The notes under the pieces: generated by a model
What the model saw: the letters and a program-made list of their open reading frames with translations, nothing else
Told to the model about the DNA's origin: nothing
Databases searched by the model: none
Translations under genes and position numbers: made by a program
Assembly (NCBI GenBank): GCA_050696075.1
Contig: JBOGUF010000216.1
Span: 1-64,000, forward strand
Length of the DNA stretch: 64,000 bases
Source: JBOGUF01 sp050696075
GTDB lineage: Bacteria; Chloroflexota; Chloroflexia; Thermomicrobiales; UBA6265
Reading direction: 5' to 3'
Shown here: one piece after another, positions 1 through 7,739 of the stretch
Position numbering within the stretch: position 1 is the stretch's first letter
Layout of the letters: each line of letters opens with the position of its first letter

Positions 1-94
1 GTGCTCAGCCATACCCTGGTGACCCTGATCAGTGCCACCCTGGGGCATCCCCCCTTGCAACACGCCCACCTCCTGACCTGAAATTACCTGCACA
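1..94. mobile_element. Probable terminus of an insertion sequence (IS21-like)
   Basis: Read on the minus strand, the hsdM coding sequence departs from family expectation at position 95/94 and continues with TGTGCAGGTAATTTC. An outer TG dinucleotide and short repeated motifs such as CAGGT and CCCTGATCAG/CCCTGGTGAC are typical of IS21-family termini. No transposase is present because the window begins here. The family assignment is from memory of IS21-type ends and is uncertain; the break in hsdM is certain. Confidence 0.4.
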
Positions 95-893
95 CGGGGT
101 TAGTTAGCACCACCTCATAGCGCTGCCGGGAGGGCGTTTCGTAGATCGAGTCGGTGTTGGAGATGTGCGGCTCCACCTGGTGCAGGTACAGGTTCATCAG
201 GGCCAGGCGGCGCGGGCGCTCGTCGATCTCTTGACCGAAGTAGGTCGAGGTGCGGATGCGCTTAGCCAGATCCCGCTCAAAGGCGCCCCCGGTCTCCTGC
301 AGCAGCCACTCGTAGGCGGCGACCAGAAAGCCGCCAGTGCCGACCGCCGGGTCATCGATAGCAAAGTCGCGCGAGGCACGGGGATCGGGCTTGATGCAGC
401 GGACCATGGTCTGGATCAGCAGGCGCGGAGTGAAGAACTGGCCGGCCCCCTTCTTGCCCTCGCTGGCCGCCTTTTCCAACAACCCTTCAAAGGCCGCCGC
501 CTTGACGTCCACCTCCAACTCGGTCCACTCCACCTCGTCGATCAGGGCGATCAGGCGCTTGAGGCTGGTGGGCTTGCGGATCTTGGCCTGGGCACCCGAG
601 AAGATGTCGCCCAGGATGCCCGGCTGCCGGCCCAGTTCGGCCAGGACGCGATCGTAGTGCTCGACCAGGTCACTGCCGCTGAAGCGCTCCAGCGTCGGCC
701 AGTCGCAGGCAACCTCGATCGGCTGCTCGGTCTTCCGGTCGAGCGTCTTGTAGCGGGGCAGCTCAATGGCCCGCTCATCGGCCATCTTCAAAAACAGCAG
801 GTAGGTGATCTGCTCGATGTAATCGCCATAATTGACGCCGTCATGGCGCAGGGCGTGGCAGAACCCCCACAGCTTGCCAACGATGTCAGTCAT
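84..893 (-). pseudogene. hsdM: Type I restriction-modification DNA methyltransferase subunit HsdM, truncated
   Basis: HsdM methylates adenine in the recognition sequence together with HsdS and is needed for the restriction complex. Residues 1-130 are the N-terminal helical domain. Residues 150-269 start the N6-adenine methylase domain with motif I DPAVGTGGF at 181-189. The frame ends at LTNPVCR: the catalytic motif IV NPP[FY] is cut after N-P, and the stop lies in foreign sequence. Family members are usually about 480-520 residues, so roughly the C-terminal half is lost, including part of the active site. The start overlaps the stop of the GIY-YIG gene in an ATGA, so the genes were translationally coupled. 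The product should be inactive unless the remainder is supplied elsewhere. Confidence 0.85.
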
Positions 894-1822
894 GAGTCGT
901 GACCCTCCATTGAGGTAAGGTCGACACCCTGGTTTTCCCAGTCGCCGAACGTCTGACCTGTTTCAGTCACCCATGACTTGCGACCATTGCAGGAACCGCC
1001 AACAACAATCGCCCCAGCCGTCGACGGCGAGGAGAAGACAGTGTCTTGAGCGAATGTCATCAGTCTGTCCGTAGGCACAAGAACGCTCGAATCGATCAAC
1101 TTCTGATGCAGCGCCCGATAGGCGTTGTACGCGGCGGTCGTGCTCGGCGAGTGCTTGACGCTTTTCTTGACTTCCCGCGCCGCAGTTGAGCCGGTGAGCA
1201 CAGTGAACTCGCCGTCGATCTGTTGAGCAGTCGCTCGAATCCCGACACTTTTTCGTTCCAGGACGAACACCGGCGAAATGATCGCGTCTTGGGATGCTTT
1301 CGGCGCCAGATGCTTCGCCGCATCCACGCCGCGGAGAATGTCGACCCCGAGCACGGGTAGGACGATTTGCAACTGGTCAACAAAATACTCCATGTCAGCT
1401 ACATCCGCTTCCGGTAGCAGCACGGGATCAGGGCTGGTGTTATTGGCAAGCTCCACTCGATGAGCGGACTTGGCGATGGTGATCAATCTCGCTTCGAGGT
1501 AACGAGCGTGAGCCTTGGTGAGATTGGCATCCTTTGACGTCACCACAACCAGACGATCCCAAAAGTCCTTGTTCTTCAAATGTTGTTGGATGCGCGTGGA
1601 GATGTCGTCTCCTTCTCCGATGTAGGCAGAGGGCGCTGGGTTGTCCCCCAGCAGCACGTAGACTCCTGTTCGCTTCGCTTCAGGACGCTTGAGGAGTTCG
1701 CCCACCGAGGACCGCGGCGCAGCCACCAGGTGTCCAGTCCAGTTCATGACCTCGGCTGTTCGCATGCCCCCAGGTGTCCCGTCGACCAAGAAGAGTCGCA
1801 CTTGCTTGCCAAGATTGGTCAT
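890..1822 (-). CDS. GIY-YIG nuclease family protein with C-terminal DUF4357-like domain
   Basis: The 310-residue protein has a GIY-YIG endonuclease fold in its N-terminal half: GVYVLL for the GIY strand, AYIGEG for the YIG strand, a following Arg in TRIQQH, and a Glu in YLEARLI that fits the metal ligand. The C-terminal GGSCNGRKSW...W segment resembles DUF4357. It sits between hsdR and hsdM with ATGA overlaps on both sides, so it is part of the restriction operon. Proteins of this type are known next to type I restriction genes, but their role is not settled. No hsdS is visible in the window. It is probably a nuclease or accessory factor of this locus. Confidence 0.8.
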   Translation of the reverse strand: MTNLGKQVRLFLVDGTPGGMRTAEVMNWTGHLVAAPRSSVGELLKRPEAKRTGVYVLLGDNPAPSAYIGEGDDISTRIQQHLKNKDFWDRLVVVTSKDANLTKAHARYLEARLITIAKSAHRVELANNTSPDPVLLPEADVADMEYFVDQLQIVLPVLGVDILRGVDAAKHLAPKASQDAIISPVFVLERKSVGIRATAQQIDGEFTVLTGSTAAREVKKSVKHSPSTTAAYNAYRALHQKLIDSSVLVPTDRLMTFAQDTVFSSPSTAGAIVVGGSCNGRKSWVTETGQTFGDWENQGVDLTSMEGHDS

Positions 1823-4551
1823 GCTGCCACCAGCTCTCTTTGGACGCTCACCAAGAGCTCGGCCAGTTGGCCGTCAAACACCCGGTTGGCGCGACCCCAG
1901 CCCCCGCGGTTGGCTAGCACCGGCACCTCGTCGAAGTCCTGGTGATCGATGGACAGGTTCTGGACCAGGTGCGCTCTGATGTACTCCAGCCACTTGGCCT
2001 GATCAGGTGTGAGCGACCGTTGGTCCGATACCCGGGCAATCGCCACATTGACCCGCTCCTCGGCGGTCAAGAGCGGATAGATGTCATCCGCCGCCCGCTT
2101 GACCATCGAGATGATGTCGATCAGCGCTTTATGATGGGTGGCCTCGAAGGCTTTGCGCAAATTGGCCTCGGTGAACCGTTCCGGCGCCTTGGTCAAGGTC
2201 TCCCGAAGCTCTTTGAGCGCCTCGGTGCTCCACTCCTGGGGACGGGCTAAAAGGATCTGCAGAGCCTGGATGTGCTGGTCGTTCTCGCGCACGAAGCGCT
2301 CGAAGGCCTGAAGATAATCCTCCGGCTTGTACTCGCGCCCGTCGCCGCCGCGAATCAGCCAGCCCGACTCAACGGTGTCAGTCACCCCGTGGGCGACGTA
2401 GAACGCCCGGCCGGGTCGCTTGTAGTTGACCAGCAGGTCCTGGAAGCCCGGATCGCGCAGCAGCTTCATCGTCTCGGTGAACGAGTCTTTGAGCCGAGCT
2501 TTCAGCGTGGTTGCAAAAGCCCCCACGTCCCCGTCCGGCAGGTAGGCGGCAAAGTCGTCGCGCGCCTCCCCGGCCATCTGCTTGTCGATGCGCTGGAGCC
2601 GCTTGATGAGGCGGTTGACGCTGTACTCGCGGTCGCGGTTGGCCCAGATGTCCTCGATCACCTGGCCGATCGTCTTGGTGTCGGATTCGGGCGGCTCGGC
2701 GGTGATGCCGGTGGTGTTGCGGAAGTACTCCAACAGGGTGCCGTCGAAGCAGTCGAAGACCACGAAGTTGGCCTTGTCGGGATAGCGGTCGCCTCGTCTG
2801 GTGCCGCGGCCCAACATCTGCTCGAAGAGGATGCGGGATTTGACCGGGCGCAGGAAGACCAAAAACTCCAGGTCCGGGATGTCCACACCGGTGGTCAGCA
2901 TGTCCACCGAGACGACGACCATCGGCTTGGGCCGGTTGCGAAACTCCCGGATGCGCTGCAGCGGTCGGTCCACCCGGCCGGTGATCTTGGCCACGAACTC
3001 CTCGCCCCGGTCGAACACCTGGCGGGCTCGCCGCACCAACTGGTCGGCGTGCGAGGTATGGGGCAGGTCATTCACCGCGAAAATCAGGGTCTTGGGAAAG
3101 CGGCCGTGCTGGGCCTCGTGCTCCTCGCAGTAGCGCTTGATCTCTTGCAGGATCTTGAGGTTGGAGTCGGGCGCGGTGATCTTGCGCTCGATCTCGGTGG
3201 TATCAAACACCCGCTCATCTTCTAAGTAATCGAACTGTTGCTGGCCGGACTCGGGGTCGATGCTGTCGATCGCGTCGCCCTCTTTGAGGAAGACCCCGTT
3301 CATCCGCACGTCGGATTTCAGCCGGACCACGTCGTAGTCGACCAGGTACCCCTCGCGCACCGCCCGCTCGTAGTCGTAGCGGTAGACCAGGTTCTCAAAA
3401 TAGGCCATGGTGTGCTGGGCCGGCGTGGCCGTCAGCCCGATTTTGACCGCGTCGAAGTGATCGAGCGTCTTGCGCCAGAGGGCCGCTTCGCTGGCGGAGT
3501 AGCCACGGTGGCACTCGTCGGCCACGATCAGGTCAAAGGCATGGATCGGGATGTTGTCGATCTTGTCGGCATCGTCTTCGATCGCCTCCTCGTCGCCAAA
3601 CACGGCCTGGCGACCGAAGAGGTTGATGGTCATCCGCTGGATGGTGCAGACATAGACGAAGGTGGTCCCCGGCGTGGGGTCCATCAGGTAGCTGGGTGGC
3701 AGGGCGGAAATGTCGAACTTCTCGTCCTCACCAAAATCCTCGCGCCGGAAGCGCTGGGAGTAGACCTCGTACAGGCTGTCGAACTTTCGGCCCGGCTCAG
3801 CCTCGAAGCTCTTGAAGGCCCGCACCGTCTGGGCGGCCAGCGCCTTGCGGTCGACCAGAAACAGCACCCGCCGGGCGGCTCCCGATTTCATCAGGCGATA
3901 GACCTGGTGCACCGTCATCAAGGTCTTACCCGTGCCGGTGGCCATAGTCACCAGCATCTTGCGCCGCCGTTGTGCCAGCGCCGCTTCGATGGCCTCGCTG
4001 GCCTCCACCTGATAGGGACGGATCCCCGCATGCATGGGGAGGCGGCGCAGCCGAACAAGGTCGGCCTCAGGATCGCGCCCGAGCATCTCGTCGAGCGCCT
4101 CGGGGGTGTGGAAGCCGAAGACCTCGCGCGACCGGTTGAGGGTATGGCGCACGTCGTGGAACATGATCCGCTCGCCGTTGGTTGAGTAGAGAAAGGGCAC
4201 CCGGTGGCCGTCCGGCAGATCGAAGGACGATATGGCGTGCAGTCCTCGGGAGTAGCGAGCCGATTGGGTCAGGACGCCCTCCGGACCGACGGTCAGCTTC
4301 TTGGCTTCGACCACACTGAGCAGGCGACCGCGATCGCACAGCGCGTAGTCGGCTGGCCCGGCGTCGGTGGGGTACTCCTCCACCGCGCTGGCCTCAAGGG
4401 CGGAAAGGTCGAGGTTGCCGTCGAACGGGACGATATCCGCCCAGCCAGCCTGCCGCAGGCGCGGGTCAATCCTCTTCTTGCGGGTGCGGGGCTCGCTCTC
4501 GCTGGCGGTCATCGCATTTCCTTGGTCGGGTGTAGGTTGTTCATCCTGCAT
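1819..4551 (-). CDS. hsdR: Type I restriction enzyme R subunit (EcoEI-type)
   Basis: HsdR is the ATP-driven translocase and nuclease of type I restriction complexes. The 910-residue product has an N-terminal PD-(D/E)xK nuclease (Asp in ADY near 69, EAKK at 82-85), Walker A ATGTGKT near 204-210, the DECH box near 345-348, TATP near 374-377, and a motif VI region QMLGRGTRRG. The C-terminal part matches the EcoEI_R_C type domain. The gene looks intact and full length. Two in-frame starts are possible (M1 and M14); neither has a strong ribosome binding site. It leads the operon hsdR, GIY-YIG, hsdM. With hsdM broken and hsdS unseen, the system is probably non-functional as it stands. Confidence 0.93.
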   Translation of the reverse strand: MQDEQPTPDQGNAMTASESEPRTRKKRIDPRLRQAGWADIVPFDGNLDLSALEASAVEEYPTDAGPADYALCDRGRLLSVVEAKKLTVGPEGVLTQSARYSRGLHAISSFDLPDGHRVPFLYSTNGERIMFHDVRHTLNRSREVFGFHTPEALDEMLGRDPEADLVRLRRLPMHAGIRPYQVEASEAIEAALAQRRRKMLVTMATGTGKTLMTVHQVYRLMKSGAARRVLFLVDRKALAAQTVRAFKSFEAEPGRKFDSLYEVYSQRFRREDFGEDEKFDISALPPSYLMDPTPGTTFVYVCTIQRMTINLFGRQAVFGDEEAIEDDADKIDNIPIHAFDLIVADECHRGYSASEAALWRKTLDHFDAVKIGLTATPAQHTMAYFENLVYRYDYERAVREGYLVDYDVVRLKSDVRMNGVFLKEGDAIDSIDPESGQQQFDYLEDERVFDTTEIERKITAPDSNLKILQEIKRYCEEHEAQHGRFPKTLIFAVNDLPHTSHADQLVRRARQVFDRGEEFVAKITGRVDRPLQRIREFRNRPKPMVVVSVDMLTTGVDIPDLEFLVFLRPVKSRILFEQMLGRGTRRGDRYPDKANFVVFDCFDGTLLEYFRNTTGITAEPPESDTKTIGQVIEDIWANRDREYSVNRLIKRLQRIDKQMAGEARDDFAAYLPDGDVGAFATTLKARLKDSFTETMKLLRDPGFQDLLVNYKRPGRAFYVAHGVTDTVESGWLIRGGDGREYKPEDYLQAFERFVRENDQHIQALQILLARPQEWSTEALKELRETLTKAPERFTEANLRKAFEATHHKALIDIISMVKRAADDIYPLLTAEERVNVAIARVSDQRSLTPDQAKWLEYIRAHLVQNLSIDHQDFDEVPVLANRGGWGRANRVFDGQLAELLVSVQRELVAA

Positions 4552-4646
4552 AGTGTAAATCGGTGATCCGCCCGCCAGGTGGCGCCGACGGTCCCCAGAT
4601 CGTCACCATTGCGAACGCGATCATCCGTTCTGGTTGTGTGCTGGCA

Positions 4647-4677
4647 TTATACCGGGGACGGGCTCTTGCCCGTCCCT
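4647..4677 (-). promoter_or_regulatory. TATAAT box with overlapping perfect inverted repeat upstream of hsdR
   Basis: On the minus strand a consensus TATAAT (4652 to 4647) lies about 100 bases before the hsdR start. Immediately upstream is a perfect 9-bp inverted repeat GGGACGGGC-TCTT-GCCCGTCCC (4656-4677) that fills the spacer and the -35 position. It could be the transcription terminator of the toxin gene, an operator over the hsdR promoter, or both. No T-run follows, which weakens the terminator reading. Confidence 0.45.
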
Positions 4678-4705
4678 GAGCCAGCTTCCCACCTAGGCGC
4701 GTTTA

Positions 4706-5131
4706 TCAGGCGGCCGACGGCTCCTGTCGGGTGATACCCGGGACTCTGTCGAAATCCCGGTCGTAGCTCATGAGTCTCGTGATCCCCTGCCGCTCCATGT
4801 GGTCCAGCGACAAGGCGTCCTCAAAATCGAGAAAGGGCTGGGCGGCGTAGAGGTCTAGCGCCCGGGCGAAGTTGCCCTTGTGCGCCAGCTTCAGCCCCGC
4901 CACCGAGAGCAGCGGCTTGAGCCGGCCAGCCACTTCTGAGGGGGTCAGCCCGTAGCCCACACCGGAGCGGGCCGACAGGACGTAGACCACCTCGGCGATC
5001 ACCGCTTCCGACGTCGTGGCCTGCTCCTCGCCTCGATCTAGTCGCTGGAACAGCGCCCGGCAGGCCTCGGCTTTGGCGGCCTCGTCGCGGGTCAGAAAGC
5101 GCAGGAAGATGTTGGTATCCAGAAAGGTCAT
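4706..5131 (-). CDS. PIN-domain toxin (VapC-like)
   Basis: PIN-domain toxins are magnesium-dependent ribonucleases neutralised by a DNA-binding antitoxin. The 141-residue protein begins MTFLDTN with the first catalytic Asp at residue 5, and has further acidic residues in the FEDALSL and DRDFD segments that fit the PIN acidic cluster. It overlaps the upstream AbrB-type gene by 4 bases, the usual antitoxin-first arrangement. Its place on the element suggests an element-stability module, though stress or anti-phage roles are equally possible. Confidence 0.88.
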   Translation of the reverse strand: MTFLDTNIFLRFLTRDEAAKAEACRALFQRLDRGEEQATTSEAVIAEVVYVLSARSGVGYGLTPSEVAGRLKPLLSVAGLKLAHKGNFARALDLYAAQPFLDFEDALSLDHMERQGITRLMSYDRDFDRVPGITRQEPSAA

Positions 5132-5394
5132 GCGCGCTTGAGCTTGGCGAGGGTGCGCTTGGCCCGCTCCTCTTTGGCGCGCCTGGTCAGATCATCGAAG
5201 TTCTCGGGGTGGCTGGTCGGCTCGACTGAGCCGTAGGCCGACTCCAGGGTGAAGGCGACCGGCTGCAGCCGGACCTGGTTATCGTCGATGACAAAGGCCA
5301 CCTGGTCGTGCTCCCCCACGCCGAGGTGGCGGCGGACTTCGGCCGGGATGGTGACTTGGCCTTTGGTGGTGATGGTTGACACGACGGTACGCAT
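5128..5394 (-). CDS. AbrB/MazE-family antitoxin
   Basis: The 88-residue protein has the SpoVT/AbrB swapped-hairpin DNA-binding domain at residues 5-48: TTKGQVTIPAEVRRHLGV followed by GEHDQVAFVI. The remaining basic tail should contact the PIN toxin encoded by the overlapping downstream gene. The start ATG has no clear Shine-Dalgarno sequence. A perfect palindrome TTGCATTGCAA overlaps a TATACT box just upstream and may be its autoregulatory operator. Confidence 0.88.
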   Translation of the reverse strand: MRTVVSTITTKGQVTIPAEVRRHLGVGEHDQVAFVIDDNQVRLQPVAFTLESAYGSVEPTSHPENFDDLTRRAKEERAKRTLAKLKRA

Positions 5395-5412
5395 AGTAAG
5401 GAATCAATTCAT

Positions 5413-5428
5413 TTGCAATGCAAGTATA
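5413..5428 (-). promoter_or_regulatory. Candidate antitoxin promoter/operator
   Basis: An 11-base perfect palindrome (TTGCA-T-TGCAA, 5413-5423) abuts a -10-like TATACT (5428 to 5423), 19 to 34 bases before the antitoxin start. Autorepression by AbrB-type antitoxins through such sites is known; binding here is inference. A good -35 is not visible. Confidence 0.4.
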
Positions 5429-5477
5429 CATCATCATTACCCCAAAGAAAAGAGGGAGGATCGATCGCATCGGTGCG

Positions 5478-6431
5478 TCAGCGTCCTCCCCGTTCGCGCA
5501 TCCGCGCGCGAAAGGCGTGCAGCCCTCCCTCACCGCAGCCGGCAAAACACCGCCAGAATCCACCCAGCACGCCGAAACTTGGGTGCCGGTCGTCGTGGAA
5601 CGGGCAGCACCCGATGGCCCGCTCCGGCCCGTAGTAGCGGAGGCGCGTGTGGCGCTCCACCTCGGCCATGAGCTCATAATGATCGGTGCGGCTGCCGCTC
5701 CTGGCTGGCGGCGCTGATGGCAGATCAGGATCGAGCGGCAGGTCGGCCACGGGTCGCGGCCTCACCGCGGCGATTAGGGGCCACGGGTCGGCTGCGATCT
5801 CACCAGTAGTCAGATCAATCAAGGGATAGATCTGGCCGTCTTTGGGGTGCGGTGTTAGGGGAGCGCGCACGCCATTGAGACCCGGCCCCTTGGGGAAGAT
5901 CTCAGTGCCTTCCAAACCAGCCCGTCTGGCAAGCTGCACCGCCCATTGCTGGACCGATTCCCACGGTGCGTGCTCAACAAACAGCCACACATGAAAGCCG
6001 CGTCTTGAGGCCTCCAAGAGCGCCTGGCGGGGATCAATCAGCTGATCGACGACCAGCGCTAACCGGTCTCCGCAGCTGGCATCATCCAGGTCGAGACACG
6101 CCCACCGGCTCAACCCATGCTCATCCACGCTGTAGAGACCCAAGGCCACCTCGCCGGCAAGCGCCGCGGAGAGATACCCGCGGGTCAGCGAGCGCTTCCG
6201 GCACACCCAGTGACCGGCGAGCGAGAGACTCAGGTAGGTGTCAGCCCGGTTGAGAAAGAGGGCCGCGAAGGCGGCCAGGTGGTCACTGGTTGGTGCGTCC
6301 GGCGGTCGGGTGGTCACCAGCCTCCTCCTTTCAGGCGCACCGCGCGGCTCCTCCTCCGCCATCACGCGGCGCAAGTGCACCTTCGCGCCTCGCGCCGCAG
6401 TGTGAAAGAGTCCGGCAGGCACGCCCCTCAC
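5478..6431 (-). CDS. Archaeo-eukaryotic-type primase with C-terminal CHC2-like zinc finger
   Basis: The 317-residue protein appears to be a small replication primase. Residues 60-215 resemble an archaeo-eukaryotic primase core: CLDLDD supplies the DxD metal ligands (114-116), GFHVWLF a histidine motif (147), and a GPGLNGVRAPL segment fits the last core motif. Residues 270-303 form a CHC2-like zinc ribbon: CPFH at 276-279, HPSF, then C295 and C299. The finger is at the C-terminus and its last pair is spaced C-x3-C, whereas DnaG-type fingers are N-terminal with C-x2-C. The GTG start overlaps the upstream stop (GTGA), which suggests coupling; an internal ATG at 6362 is the alternative. No helicase domain is attached. 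Confidence 0.75.
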   Translation of the reverse strand: MRGVPAGLFHTAARGAKVHLRRVMAEEEPRGAPERRRLVTTRPPDAPTSDHLAAFAALFLNRADTYLSLSLAGHWVCRKRSLTRGYLSAALAGEVALGLYSVDEHGLSRWACLDLDDASCGDRLALVVDQLIDPRQALLEASRRGFHVWLFVEHAPWESVQQWAVQLARRAGLEGTEIFPKGPGLNGVRAPLTPHPKDGQIYPLIDLTTGEIAADPWPLIAAVRPRPVADLPLDPDLPSAPPARSGSRTDHYELMAEVERHTRLRYYGPERAIGCCPFHDDRHPSFGVLGGFWRCFAGCGEGGLHAFRARMRERGGR

Positions 6432-6658
6432 CCCGAGCCGAGGCTCAACCGGATCGCCTGCGCGTCGATCGGGGTGATTTCCAGCCGCACCCGGCGCTCC
6501 TGCGCCACGGCATGGATGGCGGTGACTAATCGCAGCAGCTCACCGGTCTCGCGGTCCTGGGCGGTCACCTCGAGGGTGACGCTGCCCCCGGCCATCAGGG
6601 TGTCGATTAGGTGGCCGGCGGCCTCTTTGATGGTTGAAGTCTTGTGTTCAGTCATCAT
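6428..6658 (-). CDS. Small conserved-looking protein of unknown function
   Basis: A 76-residue acidic/amphipathic protein. The start is chosen at ATG 6658 because AGGAGG lies 8 bases upstream; the open frame extends further but without a ribosome site. The sequence (KEAAGHLIDTL, then alternating strands ending RLEITPIDAQAIRLSLG) suggests a small alpha-beta fold. It overlaps the primase start by 4 bases and is probably co-translated with it. I do not recognise the family. Confidence 0.6.
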   Translation of the reverse strand: MMTEHKTSTIKEAAGHLIDTLMAGGSVTLEVTAQDRETGELLRLVTAIHAVAQERRVRLEITPIDAQAIRLSLGSG

Positions 6659-6735
6659 CTTCTCGTCCTCCTCTTCTTTAGATTTCGGCTGCGTGCTGTG
6701 GTCCACTGGTAGGCCTCCTCGTGCAGCACGAAAGT

Positions 6736-6761
6736 CCGGGGAGAGGTCATCCCCTCCCCGG
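6736..6761 (-). terminator. GC-rich hairpin after the ArdC-like gene
   Basis: A perfect 8-bp stem CCGGGGAG/CTCCCCGG with a 10-base loop lies 12 bases past the ArdC-like stop codon on the minus strand. Only a short ACTTTC follows, so it may be an attenuating or mRNA-stabilising hairpin rather than a full terminator. Confidence 0.4.
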
Positions 6762-6773
6762 TGGTGCGGCGGA

Positions 6774-7643
6774 TCAGTCCGCCGCCAGTGGTGCCGCCGT
6801 CTCTTGGGGCAGCCGGTCAAGCTCCAGGAGCTTGGCCATCTGGCCGACCAGCCGGTGGATGACGCCTAAGGAGGCTTTGAGCCCCTCGACGTCGGCGTGG
6901 TACATGAGCAGATAGTCCCGCGCGGTCGGGTGCTCGAGCCCCACCATGGCGCACACCACGGCCGCGGCCGCCTCCGCCTCCAGCTCGCGCTGGTCGCGAG
7001 GGGATTCGGCCCGCTCCGGCTTGAAGTGCTCCAGCTGATGGGCCAGCTCGTGCAGCAGCGCCATGGTGCGGTTGCGCGAGTCCAGGCCCGTGGCCAGGGT
7101 GATCTGCCCTGCCATACTCGCCGTGCCCTGTCGGCCCGGCGGCAGGATCATCTCCCGCACCGGGTAGCCGGCCGCCTCGACCCGATGCTTGAGCCGCTGG
7201 TAGAGCGCGTCCACATCGTCGGGCAGCGTCGGCCACAGGGTGGGCAGCGGATTGGTCTCGATATCGACCAGATCCTCCGCCGCAAACACCGGGCAAGAGC
7301 TAAACCCCACGCATAGCTCGATCGGCATCCCGGTGTCGGGATCCTCGACCGACTTGATGATCGGGCACCAAATGCTGATGGCCTTGGCGCCGCGCTTCAC
7401 CTGCCGGCCGACCCGCCGCCAGGTGCGGTACCCGGCCACCCGGGTGGCGTCCGGCCGCTGGCTCAAGATCAACACCACGTTGGCGTGGGAATAGCGGTGA
7501 AACCGCGCCCAGAACACCAGCAGCCGCTTGAACTCGGCAGTGTGGCCCTCGGCCAGCTGCTGGCTCAGGCGCGCCAGCGCCTCGTCGATCGTCTGCCGCA
7601 GCGCGGCCGCCCGCGCCTCTCGTCCCTTCTTTGGCTCCTCCAC
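6774..7643 (-). CDS. ArdC-like antirestriction protein (ssDNA-binding N-domain plus zinc metallopeptidase)
   Basis: ArdC-family proteins help incoming plasmids avoid restriction. Residues 15-125 resemble the ArdC N-terminal (DUF1738) domain, with the RFHRYSHANVVLIL and GYRTWRRVGRQVKRGAKAI segments typical of it. The C-terminal half carries HELAH at 198-202 and a downstream ELEAEAAAAVVC helix that would supply the third zinc ligand. Length (289 residues) matches the family. It sits among small unknown genes of the element, all on the minus strand. Its presence beside a restriction locus fits an element that must survive entry into restricting hosts. Molecular activity is inferred from family. 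Confidence 0.85.
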   Translation of the reverse strand: MEEPKKGREARAAALRQTIDEALARLSQQLAEGHTAEFKRLLVFWARFHRYSHANVVLILSQRPDATRVAGYRTWRRVGRQVKRGAKAISIWCPIIKSVEDPDTGMPIELCVGFSSCPVFAAEDLVDIETNPLPTLWPTLPDDVDALYQRLKHRVEAAGYPVREMILPPGRQGTASMAGQITLATGLDSRNRTMALLHELAHQLEHFKPERAESPRDQRELEAEAAAAVVCAMVGLEHPTARDYLLMYHADVEGLKASLGVIHRLVGQMAKLLELDRLPQETAAPLAAD

Positions 7644-7708
7644 AACTGGTTGCTCCTTACCAAGGTGCTACCCGTCAAGGGACGGGCACCAACCCAGCAA
7701 GGAAAGGC

Positions 7709-7728
7709 GGGGCGGCGGATGCCGCCCC
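7709..7728 (-). terminator. Strong hairpin between unknown gene and ArdC-like gene
   Basis: A perfect 8-bp GGGGCGGC/GCCGCCCC stem with a four-base loop lies 11 bases past the stop of the upstream minus-strand gene; the strand then reads GCCTTTCC. It may be a weak terminator or mRNA boundary. A second small hairpin of CCCGTC/GACGGG lies just beyond (7671-7688). Confidence 0.4.
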
Positions 7729-7739
7729 AGGGTGGTGTC

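Noticed and set aside
2272..4185. Long plus-strand open frames opposite hsdR
   Set aside because: They are antisense shadows of a highly conserved gene in GC-rich DNA and have no recognisable domains.
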